13,590 nt of DNA from JAJYVT01 sp036796435 (GTDB lineage Bacteria; Actinomycetota; Acidimicrobiia; Acidimicrobiales; RAAP-2): positions 1 through 13,590 of the forward strand of contig DAIRCY010000065.1 of the NCBI GenBank assembly GCA_036796435.1. The letters run 5' to 3'. This document shows positions 1 to 10,958 of the stretch, in pieces. The first letter of the stretch is position 1. Every line of letters begins with the position of its first letter. A program made the translations under genes and the position numbers. The notes below the pieces were generated by a model. The model was not told the origin of the DNA. It saw nothing but the letters and a program-made list of their open reading frames with translations, and made no database searches.

Positions 1-961
1 CGTCGATCACCCGGGCGCGGAAGGCCTCGATGAGTGCTCTCGGTACTGCCGCCCCGCCCGCCATCACGGTCCGGAGCGACGAGAGGTCCGCGTCGGACGT
101 CGCCGCCGCCCGGAGGAGGTCGTTCCAGATCGTTGGCACGCCCGCCGAGACCGTCGGACGGAGCTCGGAGATGATCCGCAGGAGGTGCTCGCCCTGGAGG
201 AACATCTGGGGCATCACGAGGTTCGTGCCCACCATGAAGGCCGCGTACGGGGCGCCCCACGCGTTCGCGTGGAACATCGGCACGATCACGAGCAGCTTGT
301 CGCGCTCGGTCGTGCCGAGGGAGGACGAGGAGGTGGTCGCGAACGAGTGGAGGACCATCGAGCGGTGGCTGTAGACGACACCCTTCGGCTGGCCGGTGGT
401 GCCGCTCGTGTAGCACATCGCCGCCGCGGAGTACTCGTCGAGCTCGGGCCACTCGAAGCCGGGCTCCTCCGCTGCGACGAGTGTCTCGTAGTCGAGAACG
501 TCGCCGCGCGCGTCGCCCAGGGGCGAGATGTCGCCGCTGCCGTTCACGATGATGGTCCGCACCGTCGGGAGCCCGTCGACGACCTTGGCGAGGACCGGGA
601 TGAGCGACGCGTCGACGATGATGACCTTGTCCTCGGCGTGGTTGATCACGTACGCGAGCTGCTCGGGGAAGAGCCGGATGTTGAGCGTGTGGAGGATGGA
701 CCCCATCGAAGGCACCGCCAGGTACGCCTCGAGATGGGTCTGGTTGTTCCACATGAAGGTCCCGACGCGGTCGTCCGGGCCGACCCCGGCCCGTCGGAGC
801 GCCGCTGCCAGCCGTTCGGCGCGCTCACCGACCTGTGCGAACGTGGCGGTCCGGAAGCCCTCCGCCTCCACCGTGACGACCTCGCTCTCGCCGAAGACGA
901 ACTGCCCGTGCCGCAGGATGCCGCTGATGAGGAGCGGCCCGTCCTGCATGGTGCTGCGCAT
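1..961 (-). CDS. AlkK-like medium/long-chain acyl-CoA synthetase (C-terminus outside window)
   Basis: Adenylate-forming enzyme that activates a fatty acid with ATP and joins it to CoA, feeding beta-oxidation or lipid synthesis; expected to be cytosolic or membrane-peripheral. I translated the minus strand from an ATG at 961-959 and found 320 open codons up to the window edge. The ATP/AMP signature YTSGTTGQPKG lies at residues 184-194 and is followed by VYSHRS. VPMFHANAWG and the later AGGAAVPRALIEAF are typical A-domain segments. WNNQTHLEAYLAVP and the INHAEDK segment resemble the AlkK/medium-chain group, which is about 550 residues long, so roughly 40% including the C-terminal lid is missing here. 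The start is supported by a purine-rich site (GGGAAGGGAG) four bases upstream; a second in-frame ATG lies four codons in. Chain-length preference cannot be read from the sequence. Family is secure, substrate is inferred. Confidence 0.93.
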   Translation of the reverse strand, partial: MRSTMQDGPLLISGILRHGQFVFGESEVVTVEAEGFRTATFAQVGERAERLAAALRRAGVGPDDRVGTFMWNNQTHLEAYLAVPSMGSILHTLNIRLFPEQLAYVINHAEDKVIIVDASLIPVLAKVVDGLPTVRTIIVNGSGDISPLGDARGDVLDYETLVAAEEPGFEWPELDEYSAAAMCYTSGTTGQPKGVVYSHRSMVLHSFATTSSSSLGTTERDKLLVIVPMFHANAWGAPYAAFMVGTNLVMPQMFLQGEHLLRIISELRPTVSAGVPTIWNDLLRAAATSDADLSSLRTVMAGGAAVPRALIEAFRARVID

Positions 962-1009
962 AGGTCTCCCTTCCCCTCGCGTCCGCGCACCGGCCCGGCC
1001 GGCGTCGCA

Positions 1010-1015
1010 AGCGTA
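1010..1015 (-). promoter_or_regulatory. Candidate -10 element for the acyl-CoA synthetase
   Basis: Read on the minus strand this is TACGCT, a fit to the actinobacterial TANNNT -10 pattern, 48 bases before the ATG at 961. It would give a leader of about 40 bases that includes the strong ribosome site. No TTGACA-like -35 is obvious at the usual distance, so this is a weak call. Confidence 0.25.
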
Positions 1016-1053
1016 GCTTTCGGCCCGCTCGAGCTCCCCATCCCCGCCGTGGG

Positions 1054-1059
1054 TACCGT
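1054..1059 (+). promoter_or_regulatory. Candidate -10 element placed for a leaderless YceI transcript
   Basis: TACCGT ends six bases before the GTG at 1066, so transcription would begin at or next to the start codon. The only ribosome-site-like bases, GGAGGG at 1060-1065, abut the GTG and are too close to act as a normal Shine-Dalgarno site, which makes a leaderless start more likely. No clear -35 is visible. Confidence 0.35.
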
Positions 1060-1065
1060 GGAGGG

Positions 1066-1650
1066 GTGAGCGCACCTTCTGGTCTTCCCGCAGGCGATGT
1101 CCCGCTGGGCCCCGCCGTGGGCTGGCTCCGCCTCCGCACCTACCGGGAGGGGCTCGCTGCGAAGGCGGGCCACGACCTCCTACTCGAGGCCGCGGAGTGG
1201 CGCGGCCGCCTTCACATCCCGGAGCCGGCGGGTGCCGCCTCCGCCGTCGACGGCGCCGTCGACGCCGGTGTCGAGGTGGAGGTCGACCTGCGCCGCCTCG
1301 AGGTCCTGGAGGGGACGGGCGGCGTGAAGCCGCTCTCGGAGGGCGACAAAGCGGACATCCGCAAGGCGATGCGCAAGCCACTGCGCACCGACGACTCTCC
1401 GATCGCGACCTTCCGCTCCTCGACGGTCACGTTCGAAGGTGAGGAGGGGACGGTCGTGGGCGAGCTTTCCCTCGCCGGCCAGACCCATCCGATCGAGCTC
1501 CACGTGCGGCTCGGGACGGAACGGACGATCCGCGGCACGACCCAGGTCGTCCAGACCCTCTGGGGGATCAAGCCGTACACGGGCTTCCTGGGCGCCCTCA
1601 GGGTGCGCGACGCAGTGGACGTCGAGTTCGAGGTCCGCCTCCCCGTCTGA
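1066..1650 (+). CDS. YceI-family lipocalin-like protein, cytosolic type
   Basis: YceI proteins are antiparallel beta-barrels that bind isoprenoid or other amphipathic molecules; the function of the actinobacterial branch is not known. This 194-residue product has the typical layout: an N-terminal strand GWLRLRTYREGLAAKAGHDL (residues 19-38), the middle segment PIATFRSSTVTFEG, the GELSLAGQTHPIELHV strand pair, and a final VDVEFEVRLPV strand. There is no signal peptide, unlike proteobacterial periplasmic YceI, so it should stay in the cytoplasm. The start is GTG; the next in-frame candidate, GTG at 1117, lies inside the conserved first strand and is less likely. It is divergent from the acyl-CoA synthetase, and a lipid-related role is only a guess from that neighbour. 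A strong hairpin follows the stop codon. Family call is firm, ligand unknown. Confidence 0.88.
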   Translation: MSAPSGLPAGDVPLGPAVGWLRLRTYREGLAAKAGHDLLLEAAEWRGRLHIPEPAGAASAVDGAVDAGVEVEVDLRRLEVLEGTGGVKPLSEGDKADIRKAMRKPLRTDDSPIATFRSSTVTFEGEEGTVVGELSLAGQTHPIELHVRLGTERTIRGTTQVVQTLWGIKPYTGFLGALRVRDAVDVEFEVRLPV

Positions 1651-1652
1651 CC

Positions 1653-1685
1653 GGCTCCCCGCCCGAGCGCCGGTGGCGGGGGGCT
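1653..1685 (+). terminator. GC-rich hairpin after the YceI gene, possible terminator
   Basis: GGCTCCCCGCC (1653-1663) pairs with GGCGGGGGGCT (1675-1685) around an 11-base loop, giving 11 pairs of which two are G-U. It starts two bases after the TGA at 1648-1650. No T-run follows, so intrinsic termination is uncertain, though high-GC actinobacteria often lack long T-tracts. Its 3' arm also belongs to a competing small hairpin at 1682-1695 (GGCTC, loop CCCG, GAGCC). Confidence 0.4.
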
Positions 1686-1726
1686 CCCCGGAGCCGTGAC
1701 CCTTCGCCTCCCGACCGTTCAGCGTC

Positions 1727-2713
1727 ATGCAAAGGCTGGCCCTCGCGGGGCTCGCGCTCGTGACCTGCTTCGGGCTCGGTCTAGGAGCCTGCGCCGCGGT
1801 CGTCGCCTCCGCCGTCGGAGCGGGCGGACCCGGCTCCGGAACGACGGGCCCGGCGACAAAGACAGCGGGCAGCTCGACAGGTGCCATCGGCGTGGTCGCC
1901 GGAAGCGCCGGCGCGCCGGCCGTGCCCGAGTCGTGGGAGTCGATCGACGGATCCGCAGCCGCCACCTGCCGCGGGCTCGAGTGGTCCGTGCTGGCGGCGA
2001 TCGGCCGTGTCGAGAGCGACAGCGGCCGTTCCTCGCTCCCGGGGGTGACCTCGGGCGCCAACGCCACAGGCGCGGTGGGGCCCATGCAGTTCGAACCGTC
2101 GACCTTCGACGCCTACGCGGTCGTCGGGCCGGGTGGCGTCACACCGCCGAGCCCGTACGACCCCGTCGACGCCGTCTACACGGCGGCGCACATGCTCTGC
2201 GCGAACGGTGCCGGGAGCCCCGGGGGACTCTACGGAGCGGTGTGGGACTACGACCACACACCCCGCTACGTCGAGACCGTGCTCGTCCTCGCCCGTGCGC
2301 TCGGCGCGGACCCGTCGCTCGGCACAGTTCCTGCATCTGCGCTTTCGTTCGCCGCGAGCAAGCTCGGGCTTCCCTACGTGTGGGGCGGGACGGGACCAGG
2401 TGGTTACGACTGTTCGGGGCTCGTCCAGGCGGCGTACCGAGCCGTAGGGGTCCCGCTCCCCCGCGTCGCACAGACACAGTTCGACGCTGGACCTCGGCTC
2501 GCGACCTCGACACTGGCGCAGCCCGGCGACCTCGTCTTCTTCGGACGCTCGGTGCGCGACGTCTCGCACGTCGGGATCTACCTCGGCACAGGTGAGATGA
2601 TCGACGCCCCGCACAGCGGGACGGTCGTGCGCATCGAGACGACGCCTGTCGCCCCCGGAGATGTGTGGGGCGGCGACGTCGTCATCGGAGAGACGCGCCC
2701 CTGGGCGAGCTGA
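1727..2713 (+). CDS. Exported two-domain murein hydrolase: SLT-type transglycosylase plus NlpC/P60
   Basis: A 328-residue secreted peptidoglycan hydrolase. The N-terminus is a hydrophobic signal segment (about residues 4-21) ending in LGAC, which could serve as a lipobox with Cys22 lipidated; an ordinary signal peptide or uncleaved anchor is the alternative. A Gly/Ser/Thr-rich spacer follows. Residues about 75-190 form a lysozyme-like transglycosylase domain with the presumed catalytic Glu96 (GRVESD) and the downstream GPMQFEPSTFDAY motif. Residues about 205-320 are an NlpC/P60 endopeptidase with Cys229 (YDCSGL), His281 (SHVGIYLG) and His296 (DAPHSG) as the expected triad. Together they could cut both glycan strands and stem peptides. 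ATG 1727 is the first start after an in-frame stop at 1697-1699, but no clear ribosome site precedes it. It converges on the LytR-CpsA-Psr gene. Domain calls are strong; the bonds cut are inferred. Confidence 0.9.
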   Translation: MQRLALAGLALVTCFGLGLGACAAVVASAVGAGGPGSGTTGPATKTAGSSTGAIGVVAGSAGAPAVPESWESIDGSAAATCRGLEWSVLAAIGRVESDSGRSSLPGVTSGANATGAVGPMQFEPSTFDAYAVVGPGGVTPPSPYDPVDAVYTAAHMLCANGAGSPGGLYGAVWDYDHTPRYVETVLVLARALGADPSLGTVPASALSFAASKLGLPYVWGGTGPGGYDCSGLVQAAYRAVGVPLPRVAQTQFDAGPRLATSTLAQPGDLVFFGRSVRDVSHVGIYLGTGEMIDAPHSGTVVRIETTPVAPGDVWGGDVVIGETRPWAS

Positions 2714-2726
2714 GGCTGAGGAGCCT
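2713..2726. terminator. Small hairpin in the convergent 24-base gap
   Basis: AGGCT (2713-2717) pairs perfectly with AGCCT (2722-2726) around the loop GAGG, in the space between the two converging stop codons (2713 and 2738). It could help end transcription from both sides, but the stem is short and lacks a T-run on either strand. Confidence 0.25.
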
Positions 2727-2737
2727 GCCAGCGACGA

Positions 2738-4549
2738 CTACCAGTTGCCGACGTTCCCGGTGACACCGGGGGGGCACGCCCTCGGGTCGTAGGGGGCGAG
2801 CGGGGTGACGGCCGGCTGGACCGGGGTGAACCCGGATGTCGACGAGGTGGTGCTGCCGGAAGACGCCCCGTTCGTCGTGGTGCTGGTGGAGCTCGCCGAT
2901 GTGGTCGAGCTCGCCGAAGTGCCAGAAGTCGTGGTCGCCGTGTGCTTGGGCGCCGAATGGCCGGGGAGGCTCGCGTCGACATGGAAGTTGGTCCCGGTGG
3001 TGACCGTGACCTGAGCACCGTCGGTAGTCGGTCCGTACTTCAAGATGACCGCGCCGGAGAGCGAGTCGGCGACGAGCTGGGCCGCCGCGATGTTCGCCGG
3101 CGTCCGGTGGGCGTAGCTCACGGTCGTCTCGGCGTACTGCCCGACCGGTGTCGTGTTGCCGGTGCCGACGGTGTCGAACCCGAGGTGCTTCAGGGCCGCT
3201 GCCGTGGTTGTCGCCTGTCCTGTGACGCCGGTGCCGTTCAGAACCGACACGGTCACTGTCTTGGCGCGCGGCAGCGGCTTGCCCGTCATCGTGTTGTCGT
3301 CGGGAGCGAGGCCGAGGAAGGCGTCGATCGCCGCGTGGTCGTTCGGGTTCGCTGGGAACTCCACGTCCCCGAACGACCCACCTTGGTAGACGTATGTCCC
3401 GAAAGTGTCGATCATCACGGGCAGGGTGGTGGTCGGCGCCTTGTTCACGTTCACCGAGTGGAAGGTGAGCACGAGGTTGACCATGTTCGATGCCGAGAAC
3501 GCGCTGTCGACCTTCAAGTGGGGCGCGATCGCGTCGATGAGGGAGAGGTCGTGGGCGGGGTTGCCGAGGCCGGTCTTGCCCATCTTGGAGGCGAGCACCC
3601 GGAGGAACTCGTGGTCGCGGGTGATCCTGGCGAGGTCGCTCTGCGCCTCCTGCGGCCATGTGTACGGGTATGTCTTCGGGTAACCGGGAACCCAGTACTG
3701 CAGATGCCGGGCCCGGACGACCTGGAGCGCCTGCACTCCGTTCAAGTGGTGACAGCCCGTGCTCAGGACGTGGAGGCCCGACTCACGGTCGAAGACGCCG
3801 TCGGGGAACTCCATTGTGATCCCCCCGAGCGCTGTGACCACGGCGGCGAAGCTGTCGAATGTCAGCTCGACGTAGTGCTGGATCGGGATCCCGAAGTCCT
3901 CTTCGATCGCGGCGACGAGTTGCGTCGGTCCCTGGGCCAGCGCGGCGTCGATCTTGTAGGCCCCTGTGGAGCGCGCGTTCGGGATGAAGAGGTCCCGTGG
4001 CAGCGAGAGGATCGAGACCGCGTGCGTCGCCGCGTTCAAGTGAAGGACCATGATCACGTCGCTGTTGACTCCCGTGACACCCTGTGTGCACAGGCCGTAG
4101 GCGGGTGTCTGCTTCTTCAGCCCGCAACGGGTGGTCGAGCCCACCATGAGGATGTTCTCCGTGTTGGCGTCCTTGCCGGTCGTCTCGCCAGGCGTGAGCC
4201 CCTTCACTGTGAGGCGGGCGATCTTGTGGTTCAGGTAGTAGGCGTACCCGGCGACACCACCTACCAGCACCACCACGACGGCCAACGAGATGAGCAGGGT
4301 GCGCTTCAGCCAGCGCCGCTTGTGCGGCCGGGGAGGCTTGCCCGCCCCGCCGCCGCCGCTCCCGGTCCGTCCCGGCGGCGCTCCGTCGCCGCCGTGGCCC
4401 TCACCGACGCCGTCGCCTTCGGTGACTCCCCTCGAGGTCGGGTCCCGCCGAGCGTGCGCCGGCCCCGAACGGCGAGCGCGACGCGGCACCTCCTCGATCG
4501 TGCGGCCGAGGGCCCGGAGCCCCTCCTCGTTCGGGGCGGAGCCCGTCAT
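2738..4549 (-). CDS. LytR-CpsA-Psr (LCP) family envelope glycopolymer transferase with LytR_C domain
   Basis: LCP proteins move lipid-linked glycopolymers (teichoic acid, arabinogalactan or capsule) onto peptidoglycan outside the membrane. This 603-residue protein has a charged, Gly-rich cytosolic N-terminus (1-83), one membrane helix (about 84-105), the LCP domain (about 131-325) and a LytR_C domain (about 430-517, starting KTVTVSVLNGTGVTGQA). A Ser/Thr-rich tract (about 538-572) and a Pro-rich end follow. LCP landmarks visible are NILMVGSTTR (132-141), NSDVIMVLHL (162-171), SLPRD (182-186), YKIDAAL and VVRARH (277-282). The usual Asp after GS is Thr139. Cys142 and Cys154 could form a disulfide. 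An aromatic stretch at 285-298 sits before the conserved DLARITRDHEFL. A TANNNT -10 lies seven bases before the ATG. Which polymer is transferred cannot be told from the sequence. Confidence 0.92.
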   Translation of the reverse strand: MTGSAPNEEGLRALGRTIEEVPRRARRSGPAHARRDPTSRGVTEGDGVGEGHGGDGAPPGRTGSGGGGAGKPPRPHKRRWLKRTLLISLAVVVVLVGGVAGYAYYLNHKIARLTVKGLTPGETTGKDANTENILMVGSTTRCGLKKQTPAYGLCTQGVTGVNSDVIMVLHLNAATHAVSILSLPRDLFIPNARSTGAYKIDAALAQGPTQLVAAIEEDFGIPIQHYVELTFDSFAAVVTALGGITMEFPDGVFDRESGLHVLSTGCHHLNGVQALQVVRARHLQYWVPGYPKTYPYTWPQEAQSDLARITRDHEFLRVLASKMGKTGLGNPAHDLSLIDAIAPHLKVDSAFSASNMVNLVLTFHSVNVNKAPTTTLPVMIDTFGTYVYQGGSFGDVEFPANPNDHAAIDAFLGLAPDDNTMTGKPLPRAKTVTVSVLNGTGVTGQATTTAAALKHLGFDTVGTGNTTPVGQYAETTVSYAHRTPANIAAAQLVADSLSGAVILKYGPTTDGAQVTVTTGTNFHVDASLPGHSAPKHTATTTSGTSASSTTSASSTSTTTNGASSGSTTSSTSGFTPVQPAVTPLAPYDPRACPPGVTGNVGNW

Positions 4550-4556
4550 CGGCCTA

Positions 4557-4562
4557 AGGGTA
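4557..4562 (-). promoter_or_regulatory. Candidate -10 element placed for a leaderless LCP transcript
   Basis: On the minus strand TACCCT is followed by seven bases (TAGGCCG) and then the ATG at 4549. That distance puts the transcription start at or next to the A of the start codon. No good Shine-Dalgarno sequence lies before the ATG, which agrees with a leaderless message. A weak -35-like TCGACG lies about 16 bases upstream. Confidence 0.4.
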
Positions 4563-4636
4563 TGCCCACTTGCGTACGCGTCGATGGCGCGCGGTGCGTT
4601 TTCCTGACCTGTAGGCGCAAGGGGATGCTTCGGAGG

Positions 4637-4677
4637 CTCAGCGCCCGGCTCAGCGGCCGCCTCAGCACCGCCTCAGC
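4637..4677. repeat. Imperfect 11-12-base tandem repeat (CTCAGC core) at the gltD 3' end
   Basis: Four copies of CTCAGC begin at 4637, 4649, 4661 and 4672, spaced 12, 12 and 11 bases, with GC-rich filler between them. The last copy contains the gltD stop codon, so the array lies directly downstream of gltD on its own strand. It may be slippage at the 3' end; no function is shown. Confidence 0.5.
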
Positions 4678-6128
4678 GCAGCGCGACCTGACCCGGGGTG
4701 AGGGGAGCCGGAAGGGACGTCTCGCCCATGAGCCACCGGTCGACGCCTGCGGCAGCGGACCGTCCTTCTGCGATGGCCCAGACGATGAGGCTCTGGCCGC
4801 GTGCCGCATCGCCGCAGGCGAACACGCCCGCATGACTGGTCGACCAGTCGGGCCGCACCGAGACGTTGCCCCGGCCGTCGAGCTCGAGGTCGAGCTCCGC
4901 GATCACACCGTGGGGTTCGGGGCCGACGAAGCCCATCGCGAGGAGGACGAGGTCGCACGGCATCTCGAATTCGCTCCCCGGCACCGGCTCGAAGGCGGGC
5001 TTCCCGTCGAGGAGGGCGGGGGCGACTTCGTGACCGCGCAACGCGCGGACCCTACCCGCGCCGTCGCCGACCAGCTCGGTGGGGCTCACCGACCAGCGAC
5101 GTGCGCCGCCCTCTTCGTGAGCCGCGGAGGTGCGCAGGATCACCGGCCAGGCCGGCCAGGGTTGGTCGGGTCCCCGCTCGCCGGGAGGCTCGGGAAGGAT
5201 CTCCAGCTGGAGCACCGATGCGGCCCCCTGGCGGTGCGCGGTCCCGAGACAGTCGGCGCCGGTGTCCCCCCCGCCGACGATGACGACGTGCTTCCCGCGG
5301 GCGTCGATCGTGGGCGCGTCGAGGCGTCCCTCCTGCACGAGGTTCGCAGGCTTCAGGTACTCGAGCGCGAAGTGGACGCCGGAGAGGTCCCGTCCCGCCA
5401 CGGGCAGATCCCTCGGAACAGTCGAGCCCGTCGCGAGCACGAGCGCGTCGTAGGCGCCGAGCAGCTGGCGAGCGGAGATCGAGAGCCCGACCGACGTCGA
5501 GCAGACGAACTCGACCCCTTCTGCACGGAGCTGGGCGAGGCGCCGGTCGAGCACTCGCTTCTCCATCTTGAATTCGGGGATCCCGTAGCGGAGGAGGCCG
5601 CCGGGCAGCTCGGCACGTTCGAAGACGGTGACGGCGTGGCCGGCACGGGCGAGCTGCTGCGCGCAGGCGAGGCCAGCGGGACCGGAGCCGACGACGGCGA
5701 CGCGCTTGGTAGTGCGTGCCTCGGGCACGTGCGGCGTGACCCACCCCTCGTCCCACGCCCGTTCGGCCACCTCGAGCTCGATCCGCTCGATGGTGACGGG
5801 GTCTGTCGAGATGCCGAGGACGCACGCCGCCTCGCAAGGTGCGGGGCAGAGGCGCCCGGTCATCTCCGGGAAGTTGTTCGTGGCGTGGAGCCGCTCACTG
5901 GCACCGAACCAGTCGTCGCGGTACACGAGGTCGTTCCACTCAGGGATCAGGTTCCCGAGCGGGCACCCGTCGTGGCAGAACGGGATCCCGCAGTCCATGC
6001 ACCGCGCACCCTGGGTGCGGACGGCAGACTCGTCGAACGGCTCGTACACCTCCCGCCCGTCGCGCACCCGCACGGGGATCGGCCGCCGGCGCGGCAGCTC
6101 GCGCCCGTGCTCGAGGAAGCCCGTCGGC

Positions 6129-6136
<8 letters not shown>
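4673..6136 (-). CDS. gltD: Glutamate synthase small (beta) subunit
   Basis: The beta subunit takes electrons from NADPH through FAD and passes them via iron-sulfur clusters to the large subunit, where 2-oxoglutarate and glutamine-derived ammonia become glutamate. At 487 residues it has the usual length. The N-terminal cluster domain has Cys46, Cys49, Cys54 and Cys58 (CMDCGIPFCHDGC) and Cys97, Cys101 and Cys105 (CPAPCEAAC). The FAD fold begins at VAVVGSGPAGLACAQQL (GSGPAG 150-155), with PGGLLRYGIPEFK after it. The NAD(P)H fold carries GGGDTG at 288-293. The C-terminal FAD contact reads GVFACGDAARGQSLIVWAI. ATG 6136 lies inside the end of gltB; the 8-base overlap (start and stop share ATGGGTAA) implies translational coupling and equal subunit supply. 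All key residues are present. Confidence 0.97.
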
Positions 6137-10787
<4,651 letters not shown>

Positions 10788-10814
10788 TCGGTCGTCGTCC
10801 TTCGCTGGGCTCGG

Positions 10815-10835
10815 GGTGCCGCTGTGGGCGGCACC
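10815..10835. promoter_or_regulatory. Perfect 8-bp inverted repeat in the gltB leader
   Basis: GGTGCCGC (10815-10822) and GCGGCACC (10828-10835) are exact reverse complements around a 5-base centre, 28 bases before the gltB GTG. It could be an RNA hairpin in the gltB leader or a dyad operator for a dimeric regulator in this divergent spacer. No T-run follows it toward gltB, so it does not look like an attenuator terminator. Function unknown. Confidence 0.35.
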
Positions 10836-10888
10836 GTTCGTGCAGGTGCATGCGCCCGGGGACGACGTTGGCCCTGGAGCTTCGGGTC

Positions 10889-10894
10889 ATGGTA
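10889..10894 (-). promoter_or_regulatory. Candidate -10 element for gltBD
   Basis: Read on the minus strand this is TACCAT, about 100 bases before the gltB GTG, matching TANNNT. A start here would place the inverted repeat at 10815-10835 inside the transcribed leader. No convincing -35 is seen and a second TANNNT (TACGGT, minus strand) exists further upstream, so confidence is low. Confidence 0.2.
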
Positions 10895-10946
10895 CTCGAC
10901 GTCTGGAGGTGGACTGCTCACACGGGAGCCGACCGCCAGGGAACCG

Positions 10947-10952
10947 TAGGAT
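10947..10952 (+). promoter_or_regulatory. Candidate -10 element placed for a leaderless thiO transcript
   Basis: TAGGAT is followed by six bases (CGGACG) and then the thiO GTG at 10959, a spacing that puts the transcription start at or beside the start codon. The same AGGA could instead serve as a ribosome site seven or so bases from the GTG, so the two readings compete. Confidence 0.35.
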
Positions 10953-10958
10953 CGGACG

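Noticed and set aside
185..1069. Plus-strand open frame of 294 codons at the left end
   Set aside because: The opposite strand encodes an acyl-CoA synthetase with the AMP-binding signature, so this is its mirror frame.
1180..2085. Minus-strand open frame of 301 codons across YceI and the hydrolase
   Set aside because: It runs against two genes with clear family motifs and shows no motif of its own.
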